This document shows, piece after piece, positions 8,695-17,878 of a stretch of 64,000 nt of DNA (within the stretch, counting starts at the first letter, position 1; every line of letters starts with the position of its first letter). Position numbers and translations under genes: made by a program. The DNA is taken from NCBI RefSeq assembly GCF_934747485.1, contig NZ_CAKVGN010000006.1, positions 1 to 64,000 of the forward strand, given 5' to 3'. This stretch comes from an uncultured Brachyspira sp. GTDB lineage: Bacteria > Spirochaetota > Brachyspiria > Brachyspirales > Brachyspiraceae. The notes beneath the pieces are model-generated. The model had not been told where the DNA came from and did not search any database. It saw only the letters and a program-made list of their open reading frames with translations.

Positions 8695-9893
8695 AAGTTT
8701 TTACCCTCTTTTTCATTATTAATTCTTACTTCCATTAGTATATTAACTTTTGCATCACTTTTATTTTCTAATACGGCATAATTATCATATAGTTCTACTA
8801 CTTTTGCCTTTGTTATTAATGTTTTTTTAGTTTTATAAAATCTATATATATAAAGCATTTCGCTTGTATACCAAAAATCTCCATCAGCATTTTCTCTAGT
8901 TTGCTGATATGCAGAAGAGGAATTATTATTTACAGTGCTTTGATATTGTTTAGATATATTACTTTTTTGATTATTAGAAGTTTGTTCATTATTAATAGCT
9001 TGCTTATCATTAGTAATTTGTTGAGTATTAGTGATTTGTTGACTATTAGTTATATAATTATTTGTAGTATAAAAATTGGTATTGTTATGAACTACAAAAT
9101 TATTTGGGTCTATATTATTTGTTAATATTCCATTAGTTAGAGAGCTTTGTTTTCTTTCGTTAATTTTATTTATGAGATATTCATTATTAGGAGGTAAATC
9201 CAAGTAGCGTTCTAAACTATATATTTCAAATTCATCTCCTATTTTTATATTATTTCTTTTTCCTAAGTTTATAAATATTTTATTATCTTCTACTCTTGTA
9301 ACACTTCCAATTAAAGGCGGTATTTTCAAAAATTCTGCTATATCATTTGCTATATTATTGAAAGCTAAGATACTAGCCCAGCCTAATGCACTTTCATAAA
9401 ATAAAGCATCTTCAGAATTATATACATCACTATTTCCCGGAAGTATATAGCTTGCAGAATTTGTAAAAGTTTTTAAAGTTTTTAAAGTATTTATATCTAT
9501 AAGATTAACTTCAAACTCTACATTAGCAGTATCTTTTCCGCCGCGTTTTAGGTTAAAATCGAGAACCTCTCCAGTAATTAAATAATCAGACTCAAAAGTT
9601 TCTTTAACAAAATCGCCCGCTACAGTGAGATTTGTAGATAATGTTTTATATTCTACAACATTGTCATAAGATTCAAAATATGATATAAGCAAATCATAAT
9701 CACTTACATCAAACATATGAGTATTTTTTAAAGATATTTCAAAAGCTCTCGGCATACCGTCATCAACCATATATTCATCTATCCAGTTTTTATCTTTACT
9801 TAGAAAAGGCAGCACCGTTACTTTTATACTATATAAATTAGAATTGAATAATGTTAATAAAAATAATAATGAAATAATTTTGTATTTTAACAT
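8691..9893 (-). CDS. Exported CsgG/FlgT-like envelope protein with Asn/Gln repeats
   Basis: 400 residues with a Sec signal peptide (MLKYKIISLLFLLTLFNSNLYS). Residues about 24-195 look like a CsgG/LpoB-type fold: VTVLPF start, SDYLITGEVLDFNL, then VNLIDINTLKTLKTF and an ALGWASILAFNNIANDI helix. Residues about 200-235 (GSVTRVEDNKIFINLGKRN) resemble the FlgT C-terminal beta module. A low-complexity insert with degenerate ITNxQQ units follows, encoded by an 18-base tandem repeat around 9000-9065. The C-terminus resumes a beta strand pattern. It is likely a periplasmic or outer-membrane associated protein; a flagellar or secretion role is inference. Confidence 0.7.
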   Translation of the reverse strand: MLKYKIISLLFLLTLFNSNLYSIKVTVLPFLSKDKNWIDEYMVDDGMPRAFEISLKNTHMFDVSDYDLLISYFESYDNVVEYKTLSTNLTVAGDFVKETFESDYLITGEVLDFNLKRGGKDTANVEFEVNLIDINTLKTLKTFTNSASYILPGNSDVYNSEDALFYESALGWASILAFNNIANDIAEFLKIPPLIGSVTRVEDNKIFINLGKRNNIKIGDEFEIYSLERYLDLPPNNEYLINKINERKQSSLTNGILTNNIDPNNFVVHNNTNFYTTNNYITNSQQITNTQQITNDKQAINNEQTSNNQKSNISKQYQSTVNNNSSSAYQQTRENADGDFWYTSEMLYIYRFYKTKKTLITKAKVVELYDNYAVLENKSDAKVNILMEVRINNEKEGKNL

Positions 9894-9897
9894 ATAT

Positions 9898-10017
9898 TTA
9901 ATAATCTTTTCCTATAGTTTTATCTTTTTTGTTTTTTTCATAAGTCGTTATTGTTCCTATAGAGATTAAAGCAAATAACAATCCAAAAATAAATATAAAT
10001 TTTCTTAAAATATTCAT
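9898..10017 (-). CDS. 39-residue single-pass membrane peptide
   Basis: Short frame from ATG (10017-10015) to TAA at 9898-9900. A hydrophobic N-terminal helix (FIFIFGLLFALISIGTI) is followed by a basic tail (KNKKDK). AAAGG lies about 10 bases upstream. It ends 4 bases before the CsgG/FlgT-like gene, so it is probably the first gene of that operon. No family recognised. Confidence 0.55.
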   Translation of the reverse strand: MNILRKFIFIFGLLFALISIGTITTYEKNKKDKTIGKDY

Positions 10018-10144
10018 TTTTATAAGACCTTTTATTTTATTGTTAACTTATATTATATATTAAGCATATACCAATTTCAATACTGTAATTTAGCTTTTAA
10101 AGATATATATATAAATAATTTTCTAAAAGTTTTAATAATTACTA

Positions 10145-10173
10145 TTGACAACAATATGTTTTTTATATATAAC
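10145..10173 (+). promoter_or_regulatory. Strong promoter for metYX and its leader
   Basis: TTGACA (10145-10150), a 17-base spacer and TATAAC (10168-10173). Transcription would start near 10180, about 34 bases before the leader peptide start. Confidence 0.8.
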
Positions 10174-10213
10174 ATATTATAAATATAAAATTTTTAGGAA
10201 ATGTAAAATATTT

Positions 10214-10285
10214 ATGAATAATGCAGTTATTATTAATAATATGCTTTGTCTCATGCAAATGCAAAAAATAATTACGGCTGCATAA
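10214..10285 (+). CDS. Methionine-rich leader peptide (attenuator) of metYX
   Basis: A 23-codon open frame, ATG 10214 to TAA 10283. After the start it contains three Met codons clustered at positions 10, 14 and 16 with a Cys at 12 (MLCLMQMQ). It sits between a strong promoter and a rho-independent terminator ahead of methionine-biosynthesis genes. Its last codons (ACG GCT GCA) are themselves the left arm of the antiterminator. AGGA at 10196-10199 is a rather distant ribosome-binding site (14 bases). This is the classic layout of a trp/his-type control peptide with Met, perhaps also Cys, as the sensed amino acid. It is inferred from sequence only. Confidence 0.7.
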   Translation: MNNAVIINNMLCLMQMQKIITAA

Positions 10286-10347
10286 TAATATTAAATATTG
10301 ATTTTGTAATTACAGCCGTCAAATTTTTTGGCGGCTTTTTTATTTTT
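10222..10347 (+). promoter_or_regulatory. Mutually exclusive hairpins of the metYX attenuator
   Basis: Four segments can pair in turn. Segment 1 (ATGCAG and TTATTATT, from about 10221) can pair with segment 2 (AATAATTACGGCTGCAT). Segment 2 core ACGGCTG (10274-10280) pairs with segment 3 CAGCCGT (10313-10319), an antiterminator. Segment 3 GCCGTC (10315-10320) pairs with segment 4 GGCGGC (10330-10335), extended by AAA/TTT, followed by a T-run (10336-10347): a terminator. A ribosome reaching the leader stop codon would cover segment 2 and allow termination. Stalling at the Met codons would leave segment 2 free. Confidence 0.75.
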
Positions 10348-10376
10348 AAATTACAACAAAATATTTAGGAGTTTAT

Positions 10377-11675
10377 ATGTCAAGACAATTAAAATTTGAA
10401 ACTTTATCTGTTCATGCAGGGCAAGAGAATAATGATGTATTTGGAAGCAGAGGTGTACCTATATATAAAACAACTTCTTATATGTTTAAAAGCTCTAAAC
10501 ATGCTGCTGATTTATTTGATTTAAAAGAGTTAGGCTATATTTATACGAGATTAGGCGACCCAACCACAGACGTATTAGAAAAGAGAATTACAGCAATGGA
10601 AAACGGTAAATCTTCTATAGCGGTGTCTTCTGGAACAAGTGCCATATTTAATACTATGATTACTATATGTGAGGTTGGCGATGAGATATTATCATCTTTT
10701 AGTTTATATGGAGGCACATATTCTCAGTTTGCTGCCATACTTCCGAAATTTGGAATTAACACAAACTTTGTTGATGCAAAAGACCCAAAAAACTTTGAAA
10801 AAGCAATTACTAAAAAGACAAAAGTAATATATATAGAAACAATATCAAACCCTTCATTAGATTTTACAGATATAGAAGAAGTGGCAAAAATAGCTCATGA
10901 TAACAATATACCATTAATAGTAGACGGTACTTTTACAACACCATATTTGCTTCAAACAATAAATCATGGAGCTGATATAGTAATTAACTCTCTAACAAAA
11001 TGGATTGGCGGGCATGGAAGCAGCGTTGGAGGGGCAGTTACAGATGCTGGTAAGTTTAATTGGAAAGATGATAAGTTTACTTTGTTTACTCAGCCTGATG
11101 CTAATTATCATGGTTTAAAATGGGCTTATGATTTGCCTGAAGAATTAAGAGATATTGCTTTTACTATGAGATTTAGAACTGTGCCGTTAAGAAACTTAGG
11201 AGCTTGTTTGTCGCCTGATAATTCTTGGGTATTTATTCAGGGAATGGAATCTTTGCCTTTGAGAATGGATAGGCATTCATTTAATGCTATGAAGGTTGCT
11301 GAGTTTTTAGAAAAAGATGATAGGGTTGAGTGGGTGAGGTATCCCGGTCTTAAGAATGATACTTCATATAATATAGCTAAAAAATATTTGAAAGATAATA
11401 AGTTTGGGGGTATGGTTGTATTTGGCATAAAGGGCGGATATGATGCTGCTGTTAAGTTTATAGACAATATAAAATTATTTTCTCATCTTGTTAATGTGGG
11501 CGATGTTAAGAGTTTGGTGGCACATCCTGCTTCTACAACACATTCTCAATTGTCTGAAGAAGAGTTAATAAATGCAGGTATTACTAAAAACTTTATAAGA
11601 CTTTCTATAGGAATAGAGCATATAGATGATATATTATATTATCTTGATGAGGCTTTAACTATAGCGAGTAAATAA
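10377..11675 (+). CDS. metY: O-acetylhomoserine sulfhydrylase
   Basis: PLP-dependent enzyme of the Cys/Met metabolism family. It makes homocysteine from O-acetylhomoserine and sulfide. The N-terminus (FETLSVHAGQ), the YTRLGDPTTDVLE segment and SSGTSAIF are typical. The PLP lysine lies in the NSLTKWIGGHG segment near residue 210. The insertion around residues 230-285 and the 432-residue length fit MetY rather than the shorter MetB/MetC. A good GGAG site precedes ATG 10377. It is first of two genes with metX, 26 bases apart, behind the attenuator. Confidence 0.94.
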   Translation: MSRQLKFETLSVHAGQENNDVFGSRGVPIYKTTSYMFKSSKHAADLFDLKELGYIYTRLGDPTTDVLEKRITAMENGKSSIAVSSGTSAIFNTMITICEVGDEILSSFSLYGGTYSQFAAILPKFGINTNFVDAKDPKNFEKAITKKTKVIYIETISNPSLDFTDIEEVAKIAHDNNIPLIVDGTFTTPYLLQTINHGADIVINSLTKWIGGHGSSVGGAVTDAGKFNWKDDKFTLFTQPDANYHGLKWAYDLPEELRDIAFTMRFRTVPLRNLGACLSPDNSWVFIQGMESLPLRMDRHSFNAMKVAEFLEKDDRVEWVRYPGLKNDTSYNIAKKYLKDNKFGGMVVFGIKGGYDAAVKFIDNIKLFSHLVNVGDVKSLVAHPASTTHSQLSEEELINAGITKNFIRLSIGIEHIDDILYYLDEALTIASK

Positions 11676-11701
11676 TAAATAAAAAATAGAGTGAGTTATG
11701 T

Positions 11702-12739
11702 ATGATAGAGTATTTTGATTATAATAAAACTTTTAAATTTGAAAACTCTGCTGCTATAGATAATTTAAAAATAGCATACACTACAAACGGTAAATTAAAT
11801 GATAAAAAAGATAATGCCATATTGATTTGTCATGCTTTTACAGGAGACAGTGATGTTTTAACTTGGTGGAGCAATTTTGTAGGCAAGAAAAAGGCTATAG
11901 ATACAGATAAATATTTTGTGATATGTTCAAATGTACTTGGAGGCTGCTACGGCACAACTGGTCCTTCATCAAAGAAGCCAAATAGTCATTTATGTTATGG
12001 TACAGATTTTCCAAGCTTTACTATGAAAGATATTGTAAAGGCTCAAAAATTATTAATAGATTATTTAAAAATAGATAAGCTTTATGCAATTGTAGGCGGC
12101 TCTATGGGAGGAATGCAGGCTTTAGAGTGGAGTGCATCATACCCAAATATGATGGATAAGCTCATTATTATAGCAAGCTGTATGACCCATTCACCTATGC
12201 AAATAGCTTTTAATGAAATATCAAGACAGGCTATCACAGAAGACTCAGAATGGTATGGAGGCAAATATTATGGCATATCCACTCCAGATAATGGTCTTGC
12301 TTTGGCTAGAATGCTTGGGCATATCACATATATGAGCGAAGAGTATATGAGAAAAAAATTTGGAAGAAGAAGAAAAAAAGCTTTAAAATATTTTACGCCT
12401 TCCTTTGAAGTGGAAAATTATTTGCATTATAATGGTGAAAAGTTTAGCGAGAGATTTGATGCTAATAGTTTTTTGTATCTTACTAAGGCTATGGATTTGT
12501 TTGATGTGAGAGATGATATAAAAAAAATAAAGAAGCATTCTATAGATAAAGTTTTTGTAATATCATTTGTATCAGATTGGCTTTATCCGAGTTATCAGTC
12601 TGAAGATATAGTAAAAACTTATAGAGAACTTAATATTGATACTGAGTTTCATGAATTAAAATCAAACTATGGACATGATGCTTTTTTGCTTAAAAATGAT
12701 GAGCAGACAAAATATATAAAAAACTTTTTAAACTCTTAA
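11702..12739 (+). CDS. metX: Homoserine O-acetyltransferase
   Basis: Alpha/beta hydrolase that activates homoserine with acetyl-CoA, giving the substrate of MetY. The nucleophile elbow GGSMGGMQALEW (Ser about residue 133), the early CHAFTGDSDV segment, the NVLGGCYGTTGP segment and a C-terminal NYGHDAF with the catalytic His are all visible. Length (345) is in the normal range for bacterial MetX. With metY it forms the direct sulfhydrylation route to homocysteine. Both are probably controlled by the upstream leader. Confidence 0.94.
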   Translation: MIEYFDYNKTFKFENSAAIDNLKIAYTTNGKLNDKKDNAILICHAFTGDSDVLTWWSNFVGKKKAIDTDKYFVICSNVLGGCYGTTGPSSKKPNSHLCYGTDFPSFTMKDIVKAQKLLIDYLKIDKLYAIVGGSMGGMQALEWSASYPNMMDKLIIIASCMTHSPMQIAFNEISRQAITEDSEWYGGKYYGISTPDNGLALARMLGHITYMSEEYMRKKFGRRRKKALKYFTPSFEVENYLHYNGEKFSERFDANSFLYLTKAMDLFDVRDDIKKIKKHSIDKVFVISFVSDWLYPSYQSEDIVKTYRELNIDTEFHELKSNYGHDAFLLKNDEQTKYIKNFLNS

Positions 12740-12816
12740 TAATATTTATTTTTTAGGGAACTTTTGTATTTAAAAGCTCGTCTAATAATATATAAATAAT
12801 ATTTATGGAGATAAAT

Positions 12817-13212
12817 ATGAAACAGGTTTTAAGCATTATTTTTATCGTATCAATTTTATCAGTACCGGCTTTTGCTAAGAATTATTCTTCTTATAACAAA
12901 GCTAATAATTATTCTTATTGTGACGGCGAAGTTTATAATTATGGATATTTTATTTATAATTCTGCTTCTCTCACTAAAGAGCAATTAGCTGAAATAACAA
13001 AATTAAAAACTGAATATCAGCCAAAGATTTCTGAGTTGAAACAAAAAATAAATACAGAAAAAACAAAAATGCGTTTAGAAATGCTTAAAGAAAATCCAGA
13101 CAGTGAGATAATTAATAATTCAATGAATTTAAATATTGAATATGCAAAAGAGTTACAAAATATATCAAACGAGTTTTTAGCAAAATATAGAGCAATAAAA
13201 GACAGTAAGTAA
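12817..13212 (+). CDS. Spy/CpxP-like periplasmic protein (LTxxQ family)
   Basis: 131 residues from ATG 12817, chosen over ATG 12805 because GGAG at 12807-12810 lies 6 bases before it. A Sec signal peptide (MKQVLSIIFIVSILSVPAFA) is followed by a Tyr/Asn-rich stretch and then a helical region beginning LTKEQLAEITKLK. That is the LTxxQ signature of Spy/CpxP/ZraP-like periplasmic chaperones or metal-stress proteins. The helical part is Lys/Glu rich. A function in envelope stress is inferred from the family. It stands alone and is closed by a strong terminator. Confidence 0.7.
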   Translation: MKQVLSIIFIVSILSVPAFAKNYSSYNKANNYSYCDGEVYNYGYFIYNSASLTKEQLAEITKLKTEYQPKISELKQKINTEKTKMRLEMLKENPDSEIINNSMNLNIEYAKELQNISNEFLAKYRAIKDSK

Positions 13213-13240
13213 TTAATAATAAATCAAGGAAGAAATAAAA

Positions 13241-13278
13241 AAGAGAATTTATTTTTATTATAAATTCTCTTTTTTTAT
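13241..13278. terminator. Bidirectional terminator
   Basis: AAGAGAATTTAT (13241-13252) pairs perfectly with ATAAATTCTCTT (13260-13271), followed by a T-run. It separates the Spy-like gene from the convergent malic enzyme pseudogene. Confidence 0.85.
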
Positions 13279-13312
13279 TTGTATTTATTGTAAATTAATA
13301 AATATATTTGTA

Positions 13313-14581
13313 TTAATTCCAATATTTTTTCATTCTCTCTTTTAGAGAAGACTTATATTTTTCAAAATCATTAATAGGCTCTCTTGCAAGCCACTCATCA
13401 CAAGCAGCTTTAGCAACAGCAGGAGATACCCATTCTATAACCCTCGGGTCAAAAGGTTTTGGCACTATATAATTTTTACCAAACTCAAAAGTTTTGTTTC
13501 CATAAGCCCTAAAAACTTTCTCAGGCACTTTTTCTTTAGTAAGAGCTGCCAAAGCTGCGGCCATTTTCATTTTTTCTGATATAGCCTTTGCCTTCACATC
13601 TAAAGCCCAACTAAATATAAATAGAAAACCTAATACATTGTTAATCTGATTAGGATAATCGCTTCTTCCTGTAGCCATTATTAAATCATCTCTTACAGCT
13701 ATAGCCTTTTCGTATTGTATCTCATGGTTAGCCATAGCAAATATTATAGGGTTTTTAGCCATAGATTTAACCATATCCTCACTAACACAATCAGCAACAG
13801 AAAGTCCAGCAAATACATTAGCCCCTTTCATAGCTTCTTCTAAATTTTTTACTTTTAAATCTGTTGCAAACTCTCTTTTCTCTTATGTAACAGATTCTAT
13901 TCTCTTTTTAGTAATAACACCTTTACTGTAGCACATAATAATGTTTTCTTTAGGCACACCCAAAGCTATAAACATCTTAGCACAAGAAATACCCGCAGAA
14001 CCAGCACCATTAAAAACTATCTTAGCATTTTTTTTATCTATATTTGAAATCTCTAAAGCATTAATCAAAGCGGCAGAACATATTATAGCAGTGCCATGTT
14101 GGTCATCATGAAACACAGGTATATCACATTTTTCTATTAAAGTTTTTTCTATTTTGAAGCATTCAGGAGCTTTTATATCTTCAAGGTTAATTCCTCCGAA
14201 TGTAGGCTCTAATGCTTTAACTATTTCTATAATTTTGTCAGGATTTTTTTCATTTATCTCTATATCAAAAACATCAATATCAGCAAAGCGTTTAAATAAT
14301 ATACCCTTTCCTTCCATTACAGGTTTTGAAGCTAAAGCCCCTCTATCTCCTAAACCAAGTATAGCAGTTCCGTTTGAAATAACTGCTACTAAGTTTCATT
14401 TGGAAGTGTATTTGTATGCCTCATTTGGGTTTTCTGCTATTTCAAGTACAGGTTTAGCAACACCCGGAGTATATGCTAAAGATAAATCATCAGCAGTTTT
14501 ACAAGGTTTTGTAGATACTACTTCTATTTTAATAATATTATTATTGGATATATACTTTATGTCTAAAGAACTTTCTATCAC
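13313..14581 (-). pseudogene. Malic enzyme, broken by in-frame stop codons
   Basis: Conceptual product is a malate oxidoreductase (decarboxylating), malate to pyruvate and CO2 with NAD(P). Segments match the family in order: [63 protein letters not shown], then NVFAGLSVADCV. All three open pieces share one frame, so only stops interrupt it: TGA at about 14396-14398 (the family has Gly, so GGA to TGA is likely) and TAA at about 13883-13885 (likely a Glu or Lys codon). A TAA also sits directly before the apparent GTG start, and no ribosome-binding site is seen, so the 5' end is probably lost too. Total length fits an intact enzyme (about 422 codons). No translation of full protein is expected unless these are sequence errors. 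Confidence 0.85.
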
Positions 14582-14786
14582 TTAAAAAAATTGCAATTTA
14601 ATTTTTAATGGTTTTTATTATTATAAATTGAATTTGTATATTTTTACATATTTTATTTTATATTTTTTATGAATAAAGTATGTAAATATGTATTTTTTGT
14701 ATTTAATATAATAAATAATAATCAAGATATTATTTATATATATAATATTATTGTATCTAATAATAACCTTTTTTGTTCATTTAAAT

Positions 14787-14815
14787 TTGAAAATTGTGAA
14801 TTAATGTACTATAAT
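14787..14815 (+). promoter_or_regulatory. Promoter for pepD
   Basis: TTGAAA (14787-14792), 17-base spacer, TATAAT (14810-14815), 36 bases before the pepD start. Confidence 0.65.
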
Positions 14816-14851
14816 GTATAGCATAATATATTAATCATAGGAAATATTATT

Positions 14852-16273
14852 ATGATAGAAAAAGTATTAAAATGGTTTGAAAAAATAAACAGCATACCTA
14901 GGGAATCTGATAAAGAAGAGAGGATAAGTAATTTTTTAGTGGATTTTGCTAAGGAAAGGAATTTGGAAGTATATCAAGATGAGGCTTTGAATGTAATAAT
15001 AAAGAAGCCTGCTACAAAGGGATATGAAAATGCTCCGACAGTGATAATACAAGGGCATATGGATATGGTATGTGAGAAAGCACAGGGTTCTAATCATAAT
15101 TTTGATGAGGATCCTATAGCTTTTATAAGGGAAGGAGATATATTGCGTGCTGATAATACTACATTGGGAGCAGATGACGGTATAGCTATAGCATATGGAT
15201 TAGCTTTGTTAGATTCTAATGACATAGAGCATCCTAATTTAGAGATTTTATGCACTACAGCAGAAGAGACTACCATGAATGGTGCTTTGTCTTTAAGCAA
15301 GGAACATTTGAAAGGAGAGATAGTATTAAATATAGATGGAGAAGAAGAGGGAGTATTTTTAATTAGCTCTGCCGGCGGTATAACATCTTTAGTATCATTT
15401 GATATAAACAGAGAGAAGTGTAGCGGAGATTTAGCTAAGATAGTTGTGTCTGAGCTTAAAGGCGGACATTCTGGTATGGAGATAAATAAGCAAAGGGCAA
15501 ATGCTATAAAATTGATGGGAAGAATATTGTATGAAGTGAAAGATTTAATAAATATAGTTAATATAAAAGGAGGCTCCAAAGATAATGCTATAGCTACATA
15601 TGGGGAAATTGTTGTAGCTTCTAATAATATGAAGAGGGTAAAAGAGATTATATCAAAAATTTCTTTAATGATAAAAGCAGAATATGAATTTGAAGACCCT
15701 GATATAAAAATAGATATTGAAGATTTTAGAGAGAAAAGAGATGAGATGTTTTCTAAAGATTTAACAGAAAATATAATAGAGTTTATTTACAGCATGCCTT
15801 ATGGTGTAGAATATATGTTTAATAATGATGAATTAAAAGGAGTTGTAAAGGCTAGTTTAAATTTAGGTATAGTTGAAGAAAAAGACAAAGAGGTTTTATT
15901 TACTATATCTATAAGAAGTGCGGTAGACAGCATTTTAGATGAGATAAGAAACAAAATAAAGATTTTAGCTAATAGAATGAATGCTAAAGTAGAAGAAAAC
16001 AGTGCTTATCCTTCTTGGCAATATAGTAAAGATTCTAATATAAGAAATATAATAGTAAATACTTATAAAGATTTTTCTGGCAAAGAGCCTATAATAACAG
16101 CAGTTCATGCTGGATTGGAATGCGGTATATTAAAGAATCTTATTCCTAATGCAGATATTATAAGTTTTGGACCAGACATTTTTAGAGTTCATACTCCAGA
16201 TGAATATTGCTCTATATCTTCAGTAGAGAGAACGTTTGAATATCTTAAAAAGATACTATCTGAAATAAAATAA
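14852..16273 (+). CDS. pepD: Aminoacyl-histidine dipeptidase (M20 family)
   Basis: Cytosolic zinc dipeptidase of the PepD type. It begins with the typical VLKWFEKINSIPRESDKE. Metal and catalytic residues lie in IIQGHMDMVCEK (about residue 72), TLGADDGIAIA (about 108) and CTTAEETTMNGA (about 134). A lid domain follows (KGGHSGMEINKQRANA). The C-terminal HAGLECGIL supplies the last metal ligands. Length 473 is near the E. coli enzyme. A YfcC-type transporter follows 19 bases later, suggesting uptake of peptides or amino acids coupled to their hydrolysis. Confidence 0.92.
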   Translation: MIEKVLKWFEKINSIPRESDKEERISNFLVDFAKERNLEVYQDEALNVIIKKPATKGYENAPTVIIQGHMDMVCEKAQGSNHNFDEDPIAFIREGDILRADNTTLGADDGIAIAYGLALLDSNDIEHPNLEILCTTAEETTMNGALSLSKEHLKGEIVLNIDGEEEGVFLISSAGGITSLVSFDINREKCSGDLAKIVVSELKGGHSGMEINKQRANAIKLMGRILYEVKDLINIVNIKGGSKDNAIATYGEIVVASNNMKRVKEIISKISLMIKAEYEFEDPDIKIDIEDFREKRDEMFSKDLTENIIEFIYSMPYGVEYMFNNDELKGVVKASLNLGIVEEKDKEVLFTISIRSAVDSILDEIRNKIKILANRMNAKVEENSAYPSWQYSKDSNIRNIIVNTYKDFSGKEPIITAVHAGLECGILKNLIPNADIISFGPDIFRVHTPDEYCSISSVERTFEYLKKILSEIK

Positions 16274-16292
16274 TAATTTTTAAGGAGAAATT

Positions 16293-17804
16293 ATGTCGGA
16301 GACTAAAAAAAAGAAAAAATTATCATTTCCAACAGCATTTACAGTTTTATTTATAGTTTTGTTTTTGTCATGTATATTGACTTATATCATTCCTGCTGGT
16401 CTGTATTCCAAATTGTCTTATGATTCTGCTAAGAATGTATTTGCAATTACTGATTCCAAAGGCAATATAACAGAGATGCCTGCTACACAGGAGAGCTTAG
16501 ACCAATTAAAGATTACAGGAGATATTGAGAAATTTTTAGACGGCAGCATTAATAAGCCTGTATCAATACCCGGAACCTATGAGAAAGTTGAACAGAAGCC
16601 TCAGGGGGCAAAAGAATTTATAATAGCACCTATATCTGGTGTATATGATACAATAGGAATAATTTTATTTGTGTTTATTTTGGGCGGTATTATAGGTGTA
16701 TTGAATGCAATAGGGGCTTTTAGTGCAGGTATTGCTGCATTATCAAGAGCCACTAAAGGAAAAGAGTTTATATTAATAATAGCAGTTACTGCATTAATAT
16801 CTTTAGGCGGTACAACTTTTGGTTTAGCAGAAGAGACCATAGCATTATATCCTATATTGGTTCCTGTATTCTTAGCAGCTAAATATGATGTACTTGTATG
16901 TATTGCTTCTGTTTATATGGGTTCTTGTATAGGAACTATGTTTGCTACTATAGGACCTTTTTCTGTGGTTGTAGCATCAAATGCAGCTGGAATTAGTTTT
17001 GCAAATGGATTTAATTTCAGGCTCATTGCATTTATTTTGGGTACGGCTTTAACTATTATTTATATTTTGGTATATGCTAAAAAAGTAAAGAAAGACCCTT
17101 CTAAATCTTTTGTATACGATCAAAGAGAAGAGTTTGAAGCTAAATTTAAAACTGAAGGTGAAGCACCTGCTTTAACTTTAAAATTTAAAATTATATTATT
17201 AGTGTTTATTGCAAGTTTTGGTGTTTTAGTTTATGGAGTTGCTTCTCAGGGTTGGTGGTTTGAGCAGATGACAGCTTTATTTTTGGTTACTGCTTTAATT
17301 ATAGGATTTTTATCAGGACTTGGAGAAAAAGAGTTTATTAATCAATTTCTCATAGGTGCCGGCGATTTATTGGGAGTTGCTTTTATAGTTGGTATAGCAA
17401 GAAGTATTAATATAGTATTAGAAAATGGAATGGTTTCAGATACTATCTTATACTTTTTCTCAAATTTAGTAATGGGTATGAATAAAAATATATTTATAGT
17501 AATGATGCTGTTTATATATTTGATTTTAGGTTTCTTTATACCATCAACTTCTGGAATGGCTGTACTTTCTATACCTATTATGGCTCCTTTAGCAGATTCT
17601 GTTGGCATAGGAAGAGATGCTGTTATTTCTGCTTATGTATATGGACAAGGCTTAATGGCATTCATAACTCCTACAGGACTTGCTTTGGCTTCTTTGGCTA
17701 TGGTAAATGTTACTTATAACAAATGGCTTAAATTAATATTGCCTTTTATGGGAATACTTGTAGTATTTTGTATATTAATGCTTATACTTCAAGTAAACTT
17801 ATAA
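16293..17804 (+). CDS. YfcC-family membrane transporter
   Basis: 503-residue polytopic protein, about 12 hydrophobic segments, of the YfcC/DcuC-related group. A basic N-terminus precedes TM1 (FPTAFTVLFIVLFLSCILTY). A roughly 60-residue loop (about 45-110) follows, as usual in YfcC proteins. Conserved helices include LISLGGTTFGLAEETIALYP and GFFIPSTSGMAVLSIPIMAPL. Members are annotated as putative basic amino-acid or C4-dicarboxylate transporters; substrate is unknown. It is cotranscribed with pepD, so a peptide or amino-acid substrate is plausible. Confidence 0.85.
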   Translation: MSETKKKKKLSFPTAFTVLFIVLFLSCILTYIIPAGLYSKLSYDSAKNVFAITDSKGNITEMPATQESLDQLKITGDIEKFLDGSINKPVSIPGTYEKVEQKPQGAKEFIIAPISGVYDTIGIILFVFILGGIIGVLNAIGAFSAGIAALSRATKGKEFILIIAVTALISLGGTTFGLAEETIALYPILVPVFLAAKYDVLVCIASVYMGSCIGTMFATIGPFSVVVASNAAGISFANGFNFRLIAFILGTALTIIYILVYAKKVKKDPSKSFVYDQREEFEAKFKTEGEAPALTLKFKIILLVFIASFGVLVYGVASQGWWFEQMTALFLVTALIIGFLSGLGEKEFINQFLIGAGDLLGVAFIVGIARSINIVLENGMVSDTILYFFSNLVMGMNKNIFIVMMLFIYLILGFFIPSTSGMAVLSIPIMAPLADSVGIGRDAVISAYVYGQGLMAFITPTGLALASLAMVNVTYNKWLKLILPFMGILVVFCILMLILQVNL

Positions 17805-17820
17805 TAATAAAATAACTAAT

Positions 17821-17856
17821 AAAAAAGTCTTACTGCAATTAAGTAAGACTTTTTTA
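17821..17856. terminator. Bidirectional terminator between yfcC-type gene and oppA-type gene
   Basis: AGTCTTACT (17826-17834) pairs with AGTAAGACT (17842-17850), flanked by A6 on the left and T6 on the right, so it works on both strands. Confidence 0.9.
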
Positions 17857-17878
17857 TTTATTAAGTATAGAATAATTT

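Noticed and set aside
9000..9070. Tandem repeat taken as CRISPR-like
   Set aside because: The 18-base units are coding and have no spacers; they encode the Asn/Gln-rich segment of the exported protein.
10200..10340. SAM riboswitch or T-box upstream of metY
   Set aside because: No kink-turn or SAM-I/II core and no T-box element or specifier loop is seen. The leader frame with Met codons explains the structure better.
14154..14585. 143-codon plus-strand frame over the malic enzyme locus
   Set aside because: It is antisense to recognisable malic enzyme sequence and its product matches nothing. It is a shadow.
15094..15579. 161-codon minus-strand frame in pepD
   Set aside because: Fully inside a clear PepD gene on the other strand, with no start signal.
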